Shown: one piece after another, positions 1 to 8,989 of the stretch
How the letters are laid out: every line of letters starts with the position of its first letter
Numbering within the stretch: position 1 is the first letter of the stretch
From: Thermoplasmata archaeon
GTDB taxonomy: Archaea; Thermoplasmatota; Thermoplasmata; Thermoplasmatales; Thermoplasmataceae
DNA: 51,746 nt
Reading direction: 5' to 3'
Assembly: GCA_021809755.1 (NCBI GenBank)
Contig: JAJZJZ010000005.1
Span: 1 to 51,746 of the forward strand
The notes under the pieces: model-generated
Databases searched by the model: none
What the model saw: only the letters and a program-made list of their open reading frames with translations
Told to the model about the DNA's origin: nothing
Position numbers and translations under genes: made by a program

Positions 1-50
1 GTTATTAATTCTTTCAGTGACTTATAAATAGGAAGGAGTTGATAACACTT

Positions 51-599
51 ATGGAAGAATTTGCAATTGTTCTGGATTACCTGCCGCAGGGGAGATCGGA
101 AGATCGAAACTACAGGAAGGAGCCACTTGTTCTTGCCATGGGTGAAACCGAATTTAAGCTTCTTGAACTGATCCCAAAGAATAATGCCGTAATAGCAGTT
201 GGAGAAAAAGTATACATCGGCAAAGATCAAGGCAAGAGGGACAAGGTCATATCTGTAAGAAGGAGAATATCCTATTCAGAGCTGACAAATGCGGCGCAAA
301 ATGAACTTCCCTATGTGATTGAGGCAGCAGTAAAACAGGATGAACCCAGATATATAAAATTCTTCAACACAGCAGACTCCATAAACACCAGGCTTCACAG
401 TCTTGAGCTTCTCCCGGGTCTTGGGAACAAGAGTATGTGGAATATATTAGATGAGAGGAAGAAGAAGCCATTTGAGTCATTCGCAGATCTTTCCGAGAGA
501 GTTAAGACCATCCATAATCCTGCAAAAATGATCGCAGGGAGAGTGGTTCAGGAACTTGAGGAGAGAAACGAAAAATACAAAATATTCGTGGCCAGATGA
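51..599 (+). CDS. DUF655 family protein (HhH nucleic-acid binding)
   Basis: Archaeal DUF655 protein of about 182 residues; molecular role unknown, but the family is commonly found beside ksgA, suggesting a link to RNA or ribosome maturation. The N-terminal half is a small beta-rich domain. The second half contains a helix-hairpin-helix-like stretch around residues 120-150 (LPGLGNKSMWNILDERKK), a non-specific nucleic-acid binding element. I chose ATG 51 over the in-frame TTG at 39: a TATA-like CTTATAAATA at about 19-28 lies about 25 bases upstream, which would give a leaderless start, and a GGAAGGAG at 31-38 also precedes it. The stop overlaps the rsmA start as ATGA, so the two genes are translationally coupled. 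Confidence 0.85.
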   Translation: MEEFAIVLDYLPQGRSEDRNYRKEPLVLAMGETEFKLLELIPKNNAVIAVGEKVYIGKDQGKRDKVISVRRRISYSELTNAAQNELPYVIEAAVKQDEPRYIKFFNTADSINTRLHSLELLPGLGNKSMWNILDERKKKPFESFADLSERVKTIHNPAKMIAGRVVQELEERNEKYKIFVAR

Positions 600-1354
600 G
601 CCAGAAACAGGGCTTTTCAAAGAAGTATGGACAGGTTTTTCTCAAAAATAGAAACATAGCAACATTTGAGGCTTCATTAATTAATGGAAGCGCGGGATCA
701 TCTGTCATAGAAATCGGTCCGGGTCATGGAATGCTGACCGGAGAACTTCTCATAGCCGGTTATAAGGTAATTGCCATTGAATCAGACCACAGGTTCGTTG
801 ATGAACTAGAGAATAATTTTTCTAAGAAAGTAAGAGAGGGAGAGTTGCAGATCATAAAAGACGATTTTTTGAAATCTGAACTGAAATCAGCTGATTATAT
901 CGCTGGCAATGTTCCTTACCAGATATCATCTCCAATTATTGACAAGCTTAGAACAATGTCTTTCAGGAAAGCAATCCTCATGGTACAGGAGGAATTTGGA
1001 GAAAGGTTATGCGCTAAACAGGGTTCAAAAGCTTATTCCCGTTTATCAGTAATGGCTTCACTTAGTTTTGAATGCAAAGTTGAAAGGAGAGTGTCCAGAA
1101 ATAACTTCTCACCAATACCAAAAGTGGATTCTGTCATAGTTTCGCTAAGTCCAAAGCCATGGGATTATGGTATAGATTACGACACTGTAAGTGAAATCAC
1201 AAAAAAATTATTTTCACAAAGAAGGAAAAAAATATCTACGGTAATTGGAAAAAATGATTTTGAATTCTCTCAAAAAAGAATTGAGGAGTTAACTCCAGAT
1301 GAAATTATCAGGATGTGCTATTCCCTGTATCCTGAGAAGAATTACTCCTGCTGA
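596..1354 (+). CDS. rsmA: 16S rRNA dimethyladenosine transferase
   Basis: KsgA/RsmA transfers methyl groups from SAM to the two adjacent adenines in the 3'-terminal helix of 16S rRNA, a late step of 30S maturation. The Rossmann SAM-binding motif EIGPGHGMLT is at about residues 38-47, followed by the acidic residue of IAIES. The catalytic motif reads NVPYQIS (about 102-108), against NLPY in most members. Length (252 residues) is usual for archaeal enzymes. It starts inside the DUF655 stop (ATGA). Its last 47 bases overlap the convergent SPFH gene. Confidence 0.95.
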   Translation: MSQKQGFSKKYGQVFLKNRNIATFEASLINGSAGSSVIEIGPGHGMLTGELLIAGYKVIAIESDHRFVDELENNFSKKVREGELQIIKDDFLKSELKSADYIAGNVPYQISSPIIDKLRTMSFRKAILMVQEEFGERLCAKQGSKAYSRLSVMASLSFECKVERRVSRNNFSPIPKVDSVIVSLSPKPWDYGIDYDTVSEITKKLFSQRRKKISTVIGKNDFEFSQKRIEELTPDEIIRMCYSLYPEKNYSC

Positions 1355-2174
1355 CATTGGCTCTGGGGTTCTGTGATTTTCCCTGTGCTTGGTTCATTGC
1401 AAATTCTGATAAGCCAAGCATTTGTGGACCCGTAACTCCTGCAGTTATGACATTCATGGGCATCATCATCAGGGTTCCCTTTCCCTCAAGACCAATTTCA
1501 TAAAGTATGTTCATCCATCTTAACTGTAGTGCGGTTGGATCGTTTGTATATTGCTGAGCCGCTTCTACCATCTTTTGGGCTGCTTCGACCTCAGCTAATG
1601 CAAGTGTTACTCTGGATCTTCTTTCTCTCTCTGCTGAAGCCTGTCTTGACATGGCTTCCTGTAAAGCCTGTGGAACGATAACATCCCTGATCTCCACTGC
1701 TGAGACTTTTACTCCCCAGTGTTCCGTCTTCTCATCAATAATCTCTCTCGCACTTTCTCCTATTTTCTCTCTTTCTGAAAGTATTTCATCAAATGCATAT
1801 TTTCCTAATACTTCTCTGAGAGTTGTCTGTGCAGACAAACTGGTAGATCCAGCAAAATTTTCTATGTTCAGGACAGCTTTCTGTGGATCTATGACCTGAT
1901 AATACATAACTGAATCTGCATTAATTGGAACATTATCCTTTGTGAACGTCGCCTCTGTTTTAAACGCCACAGCTTGAATCCTTGTAGATATCACAACTGG
2001 TATCTTACTAATTATTGGCGTTACATAAATGATTCCAGGACCCTTAATCCCACTGAATCTACCCAATGTCAAAACCGGTGCTCTCTCCCATTCCTTCAAT
2101 ATATGAAGACCTGATAGCAAGATCAGGATCACGATTATCAGGATGAATATCAGAAATATTTCTAGTCCGCTCAT
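1308..2174 (-). CDS. SPFH/stomatin-like membrane protein
   Basis: Band 7/SPFH protein of 288 residues, a membrane scaffold that in archaea is often paired with an NfeD-type protease. One N-terminal membrane segment (about 5-25, Ile/Leu-rich) is followed by the stomatin domain: LKEWERAPVLTLGRF, then a GPGI turn, then DNVPINADSVMYYQVIDPQKA. A long helix (about 150-215) rich in Ala, Glu and Arg is the usual coiled-coil oligomerisation segment. The last 30 residues are polar and disordered. No NfeD partner lies next to it. The 3' end overlaps rsmA in convergent orientation. Confidence 0.9.
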   Translation of the reverse strand: MSGLEIFLIFILIIVILILLSGLHILKEWERAPVLTLGRFSGIKGPGIIYVTPIISKIPVVISTRIQAVAFKTEATFTKDNVPINADSVMYYQVIDPQKAVLNIENFAGSTSLSAQTTLREVLGKYAFDEILSEREKIGESAREIIDEKTEHWGVKVSAVEIRDVIVPQALQEAMSRQASAERERRSRVTLALAEVEAAQKMVEAAQQYTNDPTALQLRWMNILYEIGLEGKGTLMMMPMNVITAGVTGPQMLGLSEFAMNQAQGKSQNPRANVSRSNSSQDTGNSTS

Positions 2175-2271
2175 ACATATGTATATCCCACCACATTATT
2201 AAAGGGTTACTTGGGAATCTTACGATCAAATGGGTAACTAAACAGGAAGCATAATATTCCTGTTAATCAAT

Positions 2272-2739
2272 TCAAAGTCTCTTTTCCATGACCATATTGG
2301 TTATTGAATAACCCATTTTTTTATAAAGCGCGATTGCCGTGGTATTATGACCAAAAACGTGCAACTTGACAGTCGATACCTGAAGTTCTTTTGCTTTTGT
2401 TTCAAGGGCTTTCATAATCTCATAACCGTATCCTTTCCCCCTCTCTTCTGGGTCAACCACGATATCGTAGATCCAGATGAAATCGTTTACCCCATCATCA
2501 CTTCTTTTGGCAATCCATATCATACCAACATTGGCTTTTCCTTCCATGGCAGAAAATAGATAATTATTCGTGGTTTGAAGGCCATTGGGAAGCAGTCTTT
2601 TTAATTCCTGTTCAGATCTTTCCATTGCTACATTAGGCGACCAGTTTCCAGATTTTATTTTCTCATCTGCATAATTCTTAACTGACCATTCCAAATATTT
2701 CTGGAAATCCTTCTCGTTCATTGGAATGAGTTTTATCAT
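2272..2739 (-). CDS. GNAT family N-acetyltransferase
   Basis: A 155-residue GNAT acetyltransferase that transfers acetyl from acetyl-CoA to an amine; the substrate cannot be read from sequence. The acetyl-CoA loop is ERGKGYGYEIM (about 98-108), preceded by the beta4 strand IYDIVVDPE and followed by VKLHVFGHNTTAIALYKKMGY, the classical GNAT end. ATG 2739 gives the canonical beta1 strand IKLIPM; ATG 2721 is possible but would remove it. The gene stands alone between the SPFH gene and the PIN module. Confidence 0.85.
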   Translation of the reverse strand: MIKLIPMNEKDFQKYLEWSVKNYADEKIKSGNWSPNVAMERSEQELKRLLPNGLQTTNNYLFSAMEGKANVGMIWIAKRSDDGVNDFIWIYDIVVDPEERGKGYGYEIMKALETKAKELQVSTVKLHVFGHNTTAIALYKKMGYSITNMVMEKRL

Positions 2740-2792
2740 GGATATATATTGAGAACTTTGTTAATTAATTTTGAGGTTTCTGGAAAACCTCG

Positions 2793-3578
2793 TCAGTATG
2801 GTTTCTCAAATGATATAAACTCAAGCGCCTTCTTCAAATAACCGTCCAATAACTTTTCATTCAGAGAAGGATCTGAATTTTTTAGTTTATTAAATGATTT
2901 TAAAAAATTTTCATCATTGGTATAAAACAACAATGAATCATATCTCCTACTTTCAGAATCACCGAAAGTATATATTTGGATGAGACTAACTAAAATGTTG
3001 AAATCCTCCTTTTGAGAGGAAGAAAAGGATTTGTCAAGCCCAAGTATTGATTCTCTAAGGCTATCTATAAATCTTATTATTTCTTCTTTATCTATTGCAT
3101 AATAAGGAATTATATACGAAAATCTTACAAAAATTTGCTGTCGTAGATTTCCCAATAATTCGGAGGATAAATTGAGTAGATATTCTTTTACTTCGATGTA
3201 ATTTAAATGCACTAAGTTAGAACGAATAGTTTTCATAGTATAGGTATAGAATGATAGAATATCCTTTGCATGGGAATTATTATTATTTGAATGTGTGTTC
3301 AAAAAATCATTCAAAGCATCAGACCGCTGTTTTGGATTTAATTGATCCCATCGTTTGCTACGCTGGTTTCTGTGTGAGAGAAAATTTTCTAAATCCGTGC
3401 TAAATTTACCGATGAATTCAACTGTTACTCTCTGGCACTCTATATTAACCTTCGGTTCTATAGATAACTCAAGATTTTTAAAATTCTTATAAAATTCAAG
3501 AGCTTTTTTATATCTTGGGCGATCTGGATATATTAGGTCAAAAACCACGTTTGTATCCAAAAGATTTGCGCTTGCCAT
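2793..3578 (-). CDS. PIN-domain protein (putative ribonuclease)
   Basis: The N-terminus ANLLDTNVVFDLIYP places the first catalytic Asp of a PIN fold at about residue 8. A late LFYTNDENFLKSF (about 222-234) has the TND arrangement expected for the C-terminal acidic residues. At 261 residues it is about twice the size of VapC toxins, with a long alpha-helical middle, so it is not an ordinary VapC. It starts 6 bases after the helical gene upstream, so the two form an operon. Whether it acts as a toxin, an RNA-processing enzyme or a defence nuclease is not known. The locus lies next to degraded DNA, suggesting an acquired module. Confidence 0.6.
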   Translation of the reverse strand: MASANLLDTNVVFDLIYPDRPRYKKALEFYKNFKNLELSIEPKVNIECQRVTVEFIGKFSTDLENFLSHRNQRSKRWDQLNPKQRSDALNDFLNTHSNNNNSHAKDILSFYTYTMKTIRSNLVHLNYIEVKEYLLNLSSELLGNLRQQIFVRFSYIIPYYAIDKEEIIRFIDSLRESILGLDKSFSSSQKEDFNILVSLIQIYTFGDSESRRYDSLLFYTNDENFLKSFNKLKNSDPSLNEKLLDGYLKKALEFISFEKPY

Positions 3579-3584
3579 ATTTAA

Positions 3585-4301
3585 TCAGTTTCTTAACAGG
3601 CAAGATGGAATATTTTTTGAATTTTCCAAAGCACTTTTCACTTTCTTATTAACCTTAAAATTTAATGGTTCAGAGTAGGCTGAAAGTTCAGACAATCTTT
3701 CTACAAGAACCTCCGTCTTTAATTTGTCTCTATCATAAGCTAAAAGAACAGAACCGTAAACTAAAGATACGACACTGGCTATTGTCATCAGTTTATTTGC
3801 ATCTTCTGTATGGCTCTCATCAATTTTCCTAGTTAGATCACTCATCGTACTGATTAGATAGTCGTAATATGTTAAGATCAGTGAATCCGTTTCCTTCCAC
3901 AATTCCTTTGAGAGAAGCGATTTTAAAAATTGAGACCTTAACTTATAAAGCGTTTTTACCGTGCTATCATATTTGTCTACCCACAATTTTTTCTGCTCAT
4001 GCTCAGACATTTCATCCAACAGTACTGAAATATGTTTGAAGCTTTTATCAATGTTTTCAAACTCTCTTTTTAGCTCGTCCTCATCTTCTTTCGTAAAATT
4101 ATAAATGTCTAGATCATCTTCCATCAGTTTTATGAGCAAATCACTAAAACGGCTAAAACCTTCCCCGCTAGTTTTTACATATTCATTGATCATTTTCCTA
4201 ACTACCGGACTCCATTTACTATGTTTTTTCTTTAAATCTTTTGAAAGCTCTTTTAAAGGATATGGAGTGAAAATATTTTCTTGGAAATTCAACTCCGCCA
4301 T
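3585..4301 (-). CDS. Helical protein of unknown function, PIN partner
   Basis: No family recognised. About 238 residues, rich in Lys, Glu, Leu and Ser and predicted almost entirely alpha-helical, with one more hydrophobic helix near its end (ASVVSLVYGSVLLAY). A longer frame starts at 4346, but a TATA box TTATATAA at 4321-4328 lies inside that extension and 23 bases before ATG 4301, so I prefer a leaderless start giving MAELNF. It is the first gene of a two-gene operon with the PIN gene, and an antitoxin-like or targeting role is conceivable but not shown by sequence. Confidence 0.6.
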   Translation of the reverse strand: MAELNFQENIFTPYPLKELSKDLKKKHSKWSPVVRKMINEYVKTSGEGFSRFSDLLIKLMEDDLDIYNFTKEDEDELKREFENIDKSFKHISVLLDEMSEHEQKKLWVDKYDSTVKTLYKLRSQFLKSLLSKELWKETDSLILTYYDYLISTMSDLTRKIDESHTEDANKLMTIASVVSLVYGSVLLAYDRDKLKTEVLVERLSELSAYSEPLNFKVNKKVKSALENSKNIPSCLLRN

Positions 4302-4346
4302 AAATTCTGAATACAAATAGTTATATAAGCGTTTTTTGTGCAACAT

Positions 4347-4716
4347 TATAGCTGGAAGTGTCGGTTAGATATCCCAGATGTTATATATTAACAAAAACGT
4401 GGTCATGCCTTGTTCATTCTGAATGTGTTTGCTCTATCCATGATTTCATCTGTAAATGGGTGATCTGATGGATCTTAATTCATAACTATTCTCCTGTATT
4501 CATGCACAAACCTTACTGTCTCTTTTTCTATTCATTTTTCCCTTTGAACTTGAGGTGTGCAAAAATTTAAGATGTGGAATTCGCACTAAAGCTGTTATAT
4601 AACTATTTTCTGCCAATTATCGATCAGATTTTGGTAGTGCAACAAAAATTATTTTAGGGACAATAGTTTCAACTGGCGCTAACAACAAAGGATAAAACTG
4701 CGAATACATAAATAGA
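4347..4716. other. Gene-poor stretch with a decayed reading frame
   Basis: No intact gene. On the minus strand about 4415-4525 a frame reads KETVRFVHEYRRIVMN, a stop, then DPSDHPFTDEIMDRANTF and a stop, which has protein-like composition and looks like the remnant of a broken gene whose family I cannot name. The rest is AT-rich and includes the promoter of the helical gene. Confidence 0.35.
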
Positions 4717-5667
4717 ATGGGTTTAGAGTCATTCCAACCAGATCGTAATGCCACATGGGAGGCTACCGTCTGAAAGACATATGACCGAGGTTGTCACTTG
4801 CGATTCTAAGAGGGAGAAATGAACGAAATCTTCGCCTTGACCGGCAAGTTAGGGTTTGGTCAGGATGGATCCATTTAGTCCTCTCCTCTACAATTCCTGG
4901 TTTTACTAACCTTGTTACAACCCATGGTAAAGGATTTACCCAGTTCACATTAACTCTGATATGGAACAGATATTCAAATTGGACAATTTATTAACCAGTT
5001 TGTAGGGACTTTTAACGCAGTGACCTCCGACGAAGTAGAGTCAAGATTAAGGGATCAAATAGTTTTGCTCATATACGTAGCTATTGGGAAAGTCAAAGAA
5101 GGCGGATTGAAAATAACAGATTTGCCAGCCAATCTTCCTACAATTGAACAGGCTGTGTTGGGATTAGCTCCTCAAAACTTTCAGCAGTATGGCATTGATA
5201 TTGAAAAACTCCAGGGCATTAACATTTCACTACCTGATGAGGTCCAGAAGGCTATAGATACACGATCTGAAATGTCTGTACTCGGCGTAAATTATCTGCA
5301 GTATCAGGCTGGACAGGCTATGGTTGATGCGTCCAAGAATCCAAGCGGTTTTGCCGGTCTCGGGGCAGGCATGGGGGTAGGCATGGGCGCTGGAGCAGGA
5401 ATGGGATATGCAATGTCAGGACAGATGATATAGGGTGCACAGCAGCAGATGAAATCATGCCCAAAATGTTGCTCTGCGGTTCCAGTAAACTCATCTTTCT
5501 ATCCTAACAAGTGTCCTAAGTGTGGGGCAAATGTATCGGTCAGTTCTAAATTCTGTCCCGAGTGTGGGCAGTCAACTGCTGTACCTGCACAGATTAAATG
5601 CCCGAAATGTGGAAAAGAGAGTCCGATTGGAATTAAATTCTGTCCAGAATGTGGAGAGAAATTGTGA
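4717..5667 (+). pseudogene. Broken YdjI-like SPFH protein with C-terminal zinc ribbons
   Basis: Fragments of one Band_7_1/YdjI-type gene lie in order. Frame at 4785-4965 reads SSTIPGFTNLVTTHGKGF, like the usual TTQNMPxLxxLxxxxxGFxSPF segment. Then about 35 codons are missing and the frame changes. From 4960 it reads YGTDIQIGQFINQFVGTF, matching the end of the SPFH core, and continues to SLPDEVQKAIDTRSEMSVLG, AAKNP-like VDASKNPSGFAGL and the Gly/Met-rich linker. A TAG at 5431-5433 interrupts, and directly in frame GAQQQMK leads to paired CPKC/CPEC zinc ribbons ending at 5667. Deletion, frameshift and nonsense codon together mark it as dead. The 5' limit (ATG 4717) is a guess. Pieces 5020-5433 and 5449-5667 could be mistaken for two genes. 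Confidence 0.7.
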
Positions 5668-6240
5668 GATAAATAAGGCATAGAATAGAAAGTTGAACGT
5701 AACTTTCATAAAATGAAGACTTTGTTCATTATGTGGAATATCTATTTCAGCATAAAGTGATTCCATCGTCTTTGCTCAGAATATACTAGTCATTTAGAAC
5801 AGAAATATATTAGTATCAGCCCTAAGTTTGCGAATTAGAATATAATGAATTAGGAATGGTTAGTCCACTTAATAAGATAAAACTGGTTGATTGGATCTGG
5901 AGTTAAAAGAAAAAATCTTAAATCGGAAGTCTTATGAAACATTTTTAAACGTTTAATCATGACCTTAAGACTTAACGACGCAAATCCAGTCAAGAAATAA
6001 GATTAGAGATGAGTTTGCTATATTGATAAACGGTGGGAAAGAGAATGATTTGGGTGGGGAAATAGAAACATAATCCTGCCTGCGAGGTTATATTCAAGGC
6101 CGATGCCGTAAAAGAGGGGATGTTTGAGTGCAAAATTTTTGTGTGAAATGATGAGACCCCCTTCGATGAAGCATGTGCATCTGACAATTTAGAAAGGAGA
6201 GGTTGTATGGAATGGGAGTTCAGACCAGTGTGCCAAGCCC
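5668..6240. other. Long gene-free stretch
   Basis: No convincing gene or RNA. A minus-strand frame at 5990-6313 runs into the neighbouring membrane-protein gene on the same strand in another phase and has no family features. The sequence 6050-6240 has scattered protein-like frames broken by stops, consistent with decayed DNA. Confidence 0.4.
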
Positions 6241-7332
6241 TTAAATCATAACTTCCAAGATTATTATTACTATGGGTAGTCCGATTATGATTCCCAAAAT
6301 TAAGAAACTCCATCTGTTTCCAAAATTAAATGTATATCCAACGCCGTATCTCTTGGGTACAAGAATCGATCTATCGTTTTTGTTGCGATATATAAGTCCG
6401 CCTATCCATTCTTTATCATCATCTCTAACTGCACCGTTGTCTTCACCATCCTTGACATTTGGATACATTTTCCATCCTGCCTGCCCATTACGAGCTGCAA
6501 ATATTAGAACTAGAGGTAAAATAAGTAAGGGGGGAAGAACAAGAATAAAAGAATAGGCAGACGGAATAACTCCCCACATTAAAAGAGAACCGAGAAACAT
6601 TGTAAAGGTGACAATAATGTTAATAGCAATCAGAAGCAAAAAAAGTTTTGAATTAAATCCCTTTAGTTGTAACGCAGACTTTTTTGGATTTGGAACATTT
6701 GCGTTTGTCCTTGATCTCCCTATTGCAAAGATTATAAGGTCAAATAAGACTGTTAACGGTATTGCTATGAAAATTAATAATAGGAAAACTGAAGTTATAG
6801 ATTTTGTGGCGTATGCATTTGGCTTTCCATTAGGTCCAAAATGGATCGCGAATGTGTTTGGTATATTTGGATAGTAGATTGTACCAATTATTATGAAAAT
6901 TATGAGTTCTATCCATGGAACCAGATACCAGACAGGATTAATATTTGTAGACCCCGTTTGAATAAAAGCGGATATTCTTGTTTGTTGTTCCAAGGAAATT
7001 GTTTTATTCTTTAATTCCTGTGTTTTTGATCTAAAATAAAAATAAACACCAGTCATAAAAAATATTTCGAGCATAGGTATAAGTTCAATCAGGATTGGTG
7101 GAATATATGTATAAAGAATGATAAAAAATACAACTAAGATTATTGAAATGGATAAGTCATATATCAGATTCTCTTTCTTCATTTTGCTTATGACAGGTCC
7201 AAAATATTGGTAGTCTGGAACTCTAAGACCAAAGATCAAATCTGGTCTTATGAAGTAAGGAATAAGCCCGAATATTATTCCAATGAAGAGTGTTACTGGA
7301 ACAATACTCAGTAAAATTACAATTGAGATCAA
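6241..7332 (-). CDS. SdpI-like DUF1648/DUF5808 membrane protein
   Basis: Polytopic membrane protein of 363 residues with about eight hydrophobic segments. The central IPNTFAIHFGPNGKPNAY is the DUF1648 signature (normally IPxHxxxxGxPdxW). The C-terminal soluble stretch DKEWIGGLIYRNKNDRSILVPKRYGVGYTF-type region is the DUF5808 motif (WxxGxxYxNxxDxxxxVpKRxGxG). Relatives include immunity/sensor proteins such as SdpI; the ligand here is unknown. The start is TTG at 7332, overlapping the stop of the GntR gene (TTGA), so it is coupled to the regulator. The GntR plus DUF1648 pairing is common in Firmicutes and archaea and suggests that the regulator controls its partner. Confidence 0.85.
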   Translation of the reverse strand: MISIVILLSIVPVTLFIGIIFGLIPYFIRPDLIFGLRVPDYQYFGPVISKMKKENLIYDLSISIILVVFFIILYTYIPPILIELIPMLEIFFMTGVYFYFRSKTQELKNKTISLEQQTRISAFIQTGSTNINPVWYLVPWIELIIFIIIGTIYYPNIPNTFAIHFGPNGKPNAYATKSITSVFLLLIFIAIPLTVLFDLIIFAIGRSRTNANVPNPKKSALQLKGFNSKLFLLLIAINIIVTFTMFLGSLLMWGVIPSAYSFILVLPPLLILPLVLIFAARNGQAGWKMYPNVKDGEDNGAVRDDDKEWIGGLIYRNKNDRSILVPKRYGVGYTFNFGNRWSFLILGIIIGLPIVIIILEVMI

Positions 7333-7805
7333 TTAAATCCACCCTTTCCTATGATTTCATCAATAATTTTGTCTATTCTATTCTTTATTTGAGCGAGAGA
7401 ATATCCCTTAGAAATTGATTCGGAAAGCAGATTTCTCATCTGACTTTCCCAGACAACATCGATACTATCATCATTCTTACTGGTAATTCGACCAACAAGA
7501 ATTCGTTTTCTTCTATCCTGATATATGTATTTTTCCTGTTCAAGATAACTATATGCTTTATTTATTGTATGATAGTTTATACCCAGGAGAGACGAAAGTT
7601 CACGGGATGAAGGCAATTTATCCCCCTCCTCCAGTATTCCACTGGCTATATTTTTAATTACATTACTCATAATCTGTCTGTAGATTGGTTCAGATGAAGC
7701 TAGGTCTATAGTTATGGCAAAACCATCTTTTTCTTTACGCATTCCTTTTACACCTTCATTATTTTTTTTCTTTTCTATTAGACTCTTCTTTGCAAATTCT
7801 GACAT
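7329..7805 (-). CDS. GntR/YtrA-type transcriptional regulator
   Basis: A 158-residue GntR-family repressor of the short YtrA type. The winged helix is at about 38-105: PIYRQIMSNVIKNIASGIL, then GDKLPSSRELSSLLGINYHTINKAYSYLE, then a wing containing YQDRRKRILVG. The C-terminal region is a short helical dimerisation segment rather than a ligand-binding domain. The first 22 residues are Lys-rich and may be overannotated; MRKEKDGF (7742) is another possible start. It is the first gene of an operon with the DUF1648 membrane protein, and an inverted repeat before it suggests autoregulation. Confidence 0.85.
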   Translation of the reverse strand: MSEFAKKSLIEKKKNNEGVKGMRKEKDGFAITIDLASSEPIYRQIMSNVIKNIASGILEEGDKLPSSRELSSLLGINYHTINKAYSYLEQEKYIYQDRRKRILVGRITSKNDDSIDVVWESQMRNLLSESISKGYSLAQIKNRIDKIIDEIIGKGGFN

Positions 7806-7818
7806 TGATATAACCTAT

Positions 7819-7837
7819 GTTATAGAATAAGTATAAC
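7819..7837. promoter_or_regulatory. Inverted repeat, likely GntR operator
   Basis: GTTATA, 7 bases, TATAAC, located 14 bases upstream of the GntR start and just downstream of a minus-strand TATA-like box at about 7841-7850, so it would cover the transcription start. The GT...AC ends fit GntR-family operators. Confidence 0.45.
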
Positions 7838-7854
7838 ACTTATAATAAATTTAT

Positions 7855-8989
7855 TGTTAGCAATGATATGGTGGTGTCCCAATTCATATAACCAAACATT
7901 ATGCGAATTACGAATATCTTTATCATCTCACACTAACAAAAAATTAATCCTGAGGAGAGTAGAATATTCAATACTAGGTCGTTGGAAAAAGTTTTTCCAT
8001 AATTGTTATGCTTTGAAACATTGTAAGATCTTTTGCATCAACAGAGGGTCAGTACTCCCTGAAGCCCAAGGAACTTTGGTGGGTATACAGCTTCCAAATC
8101 TGTATGGAAATAAAAAAGGTAATGGCACAGCTATTCTAAATATTCATTCATTGTGCTTTTGTATAAAGGAACATTAAATGTAAACGCGCTAATATCTAAT
8201 GAAATCAATTAAATCTAATGCTGTAATTCAACCGCATTCATCGGTTTTCCCTCTTTTTCTCAAATCGATAGTTAAATTGGGGGTAATAGGGAACTCAGGT
8301 TTTGATACTATATATATAACATCCTACACCCACAAGACTGGCTCCTGACTACCTTGATTAAACAATACTGGTTCTAAGATAGAGGACACCTGATTTCAAA
8401 TTGTAGCAATTAAGCGCTGCATATAAAACAACTCTATACTCTACGCATCTAAACTGTTTCACTTGCTTTGCTTCTGTTATAATCTGAATTGGTTTCAAGA
8501 CCGATGGTAAGTTCATTCCATTCTTCCAAATCGTTTTTAACGTCAAGACGAAGCTCGTCTATAGTGGCAAATTTTTTGAATTTATTTGGATAAGAACTAT
8601 CATTGGCAAAATAATTGCAAGATGGAATCTGCAAATCAATTTCTTCCGAAAATTTAATTTTGTGGCAATTCTTGAACATTTTTTACCTAATCACATCTTT
8701 AGACAATATATCATATAATTATTAGGTATTGATAGTGTTAAATTTCAATATTACTCTAATTTATAAATAATAATTGCTTTGAGGGTTTTTCAATCACACT
8801 GTCAAGAAATTTTATTCTATGATTAATCGACCAAGAATTCCTCTTAATTAATAAAGTTGCAAAAAACTTAACGTTGATTTACAAGGTCTATTAATTAATT
8901 GGAGTCAAGCCTTTGTACTGGAAACTAACGTAGAAAGATAAATGAAAAAATTTGAGAGGTAGCCGTCACATAAAACCGCTCACTATGAG
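7855..8989. other. Gene-poor region of about 1.1 kb
   Basis: Nothing intact and recognisable. Open frames at 7854-8177 (+) and 8358-8546 (-) have unusual amino-acid composition with no domain features and are probably chance frames in decayed DNA. One short minus-strand frame (8449-8679) is listed separately with low confidence. The stretch from 8690 to 8980 is very AT-rich. Confidence 0.4.
8449..8679 (-). CDS. Doubtful small ORF, unknown
   Basis: A 76-residue frame starting MFKNCHKIKFSEEIDLQI with a compact, soluble-protein composition and a Leu/Glu-rich helix in the middle (ATIDELRLDVKNDLEEW). No family recognised, no Shine-Dalgarno, although AT-rich promoter-like sequence lies upstream (8700-8740). 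It may be the surviving front of a longer gene, since a shifted frame continues downstream to 8358. Low confidence that it is expressed. Confidence 0.25.
   Translation of the reverse strand: MFKNCHKIKFSEEIDLQIPSCNYFANDSSYPNKFKKFATIDELRLDVKNDLEEWNELTIGLETNSDYNRSKASETV

Noticed and set aside
4763-4948. Minus-strand frame of 61 residues
   Set aside because: It is antisense to the SPFH pseudogene and has no features of its own.
5431-5433. TAG as a pyrrolysine codon
   Set aside because: The gene also has a deletion and a frame change upstream, so nonsense decay is the simpler explanation; no pyrrolysine genes are seen in the window.
5990-6313. Minus-strand frame of 107 residues
   Set aside because: It overlaps the real DUF1648 gene in another phase and lacks family features.
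7854-8177. Plus-strand frame of 107 residues
   Set aside because: Rich in Trp, Cys and His without pattern; no ribosome site or domain, probably chance.
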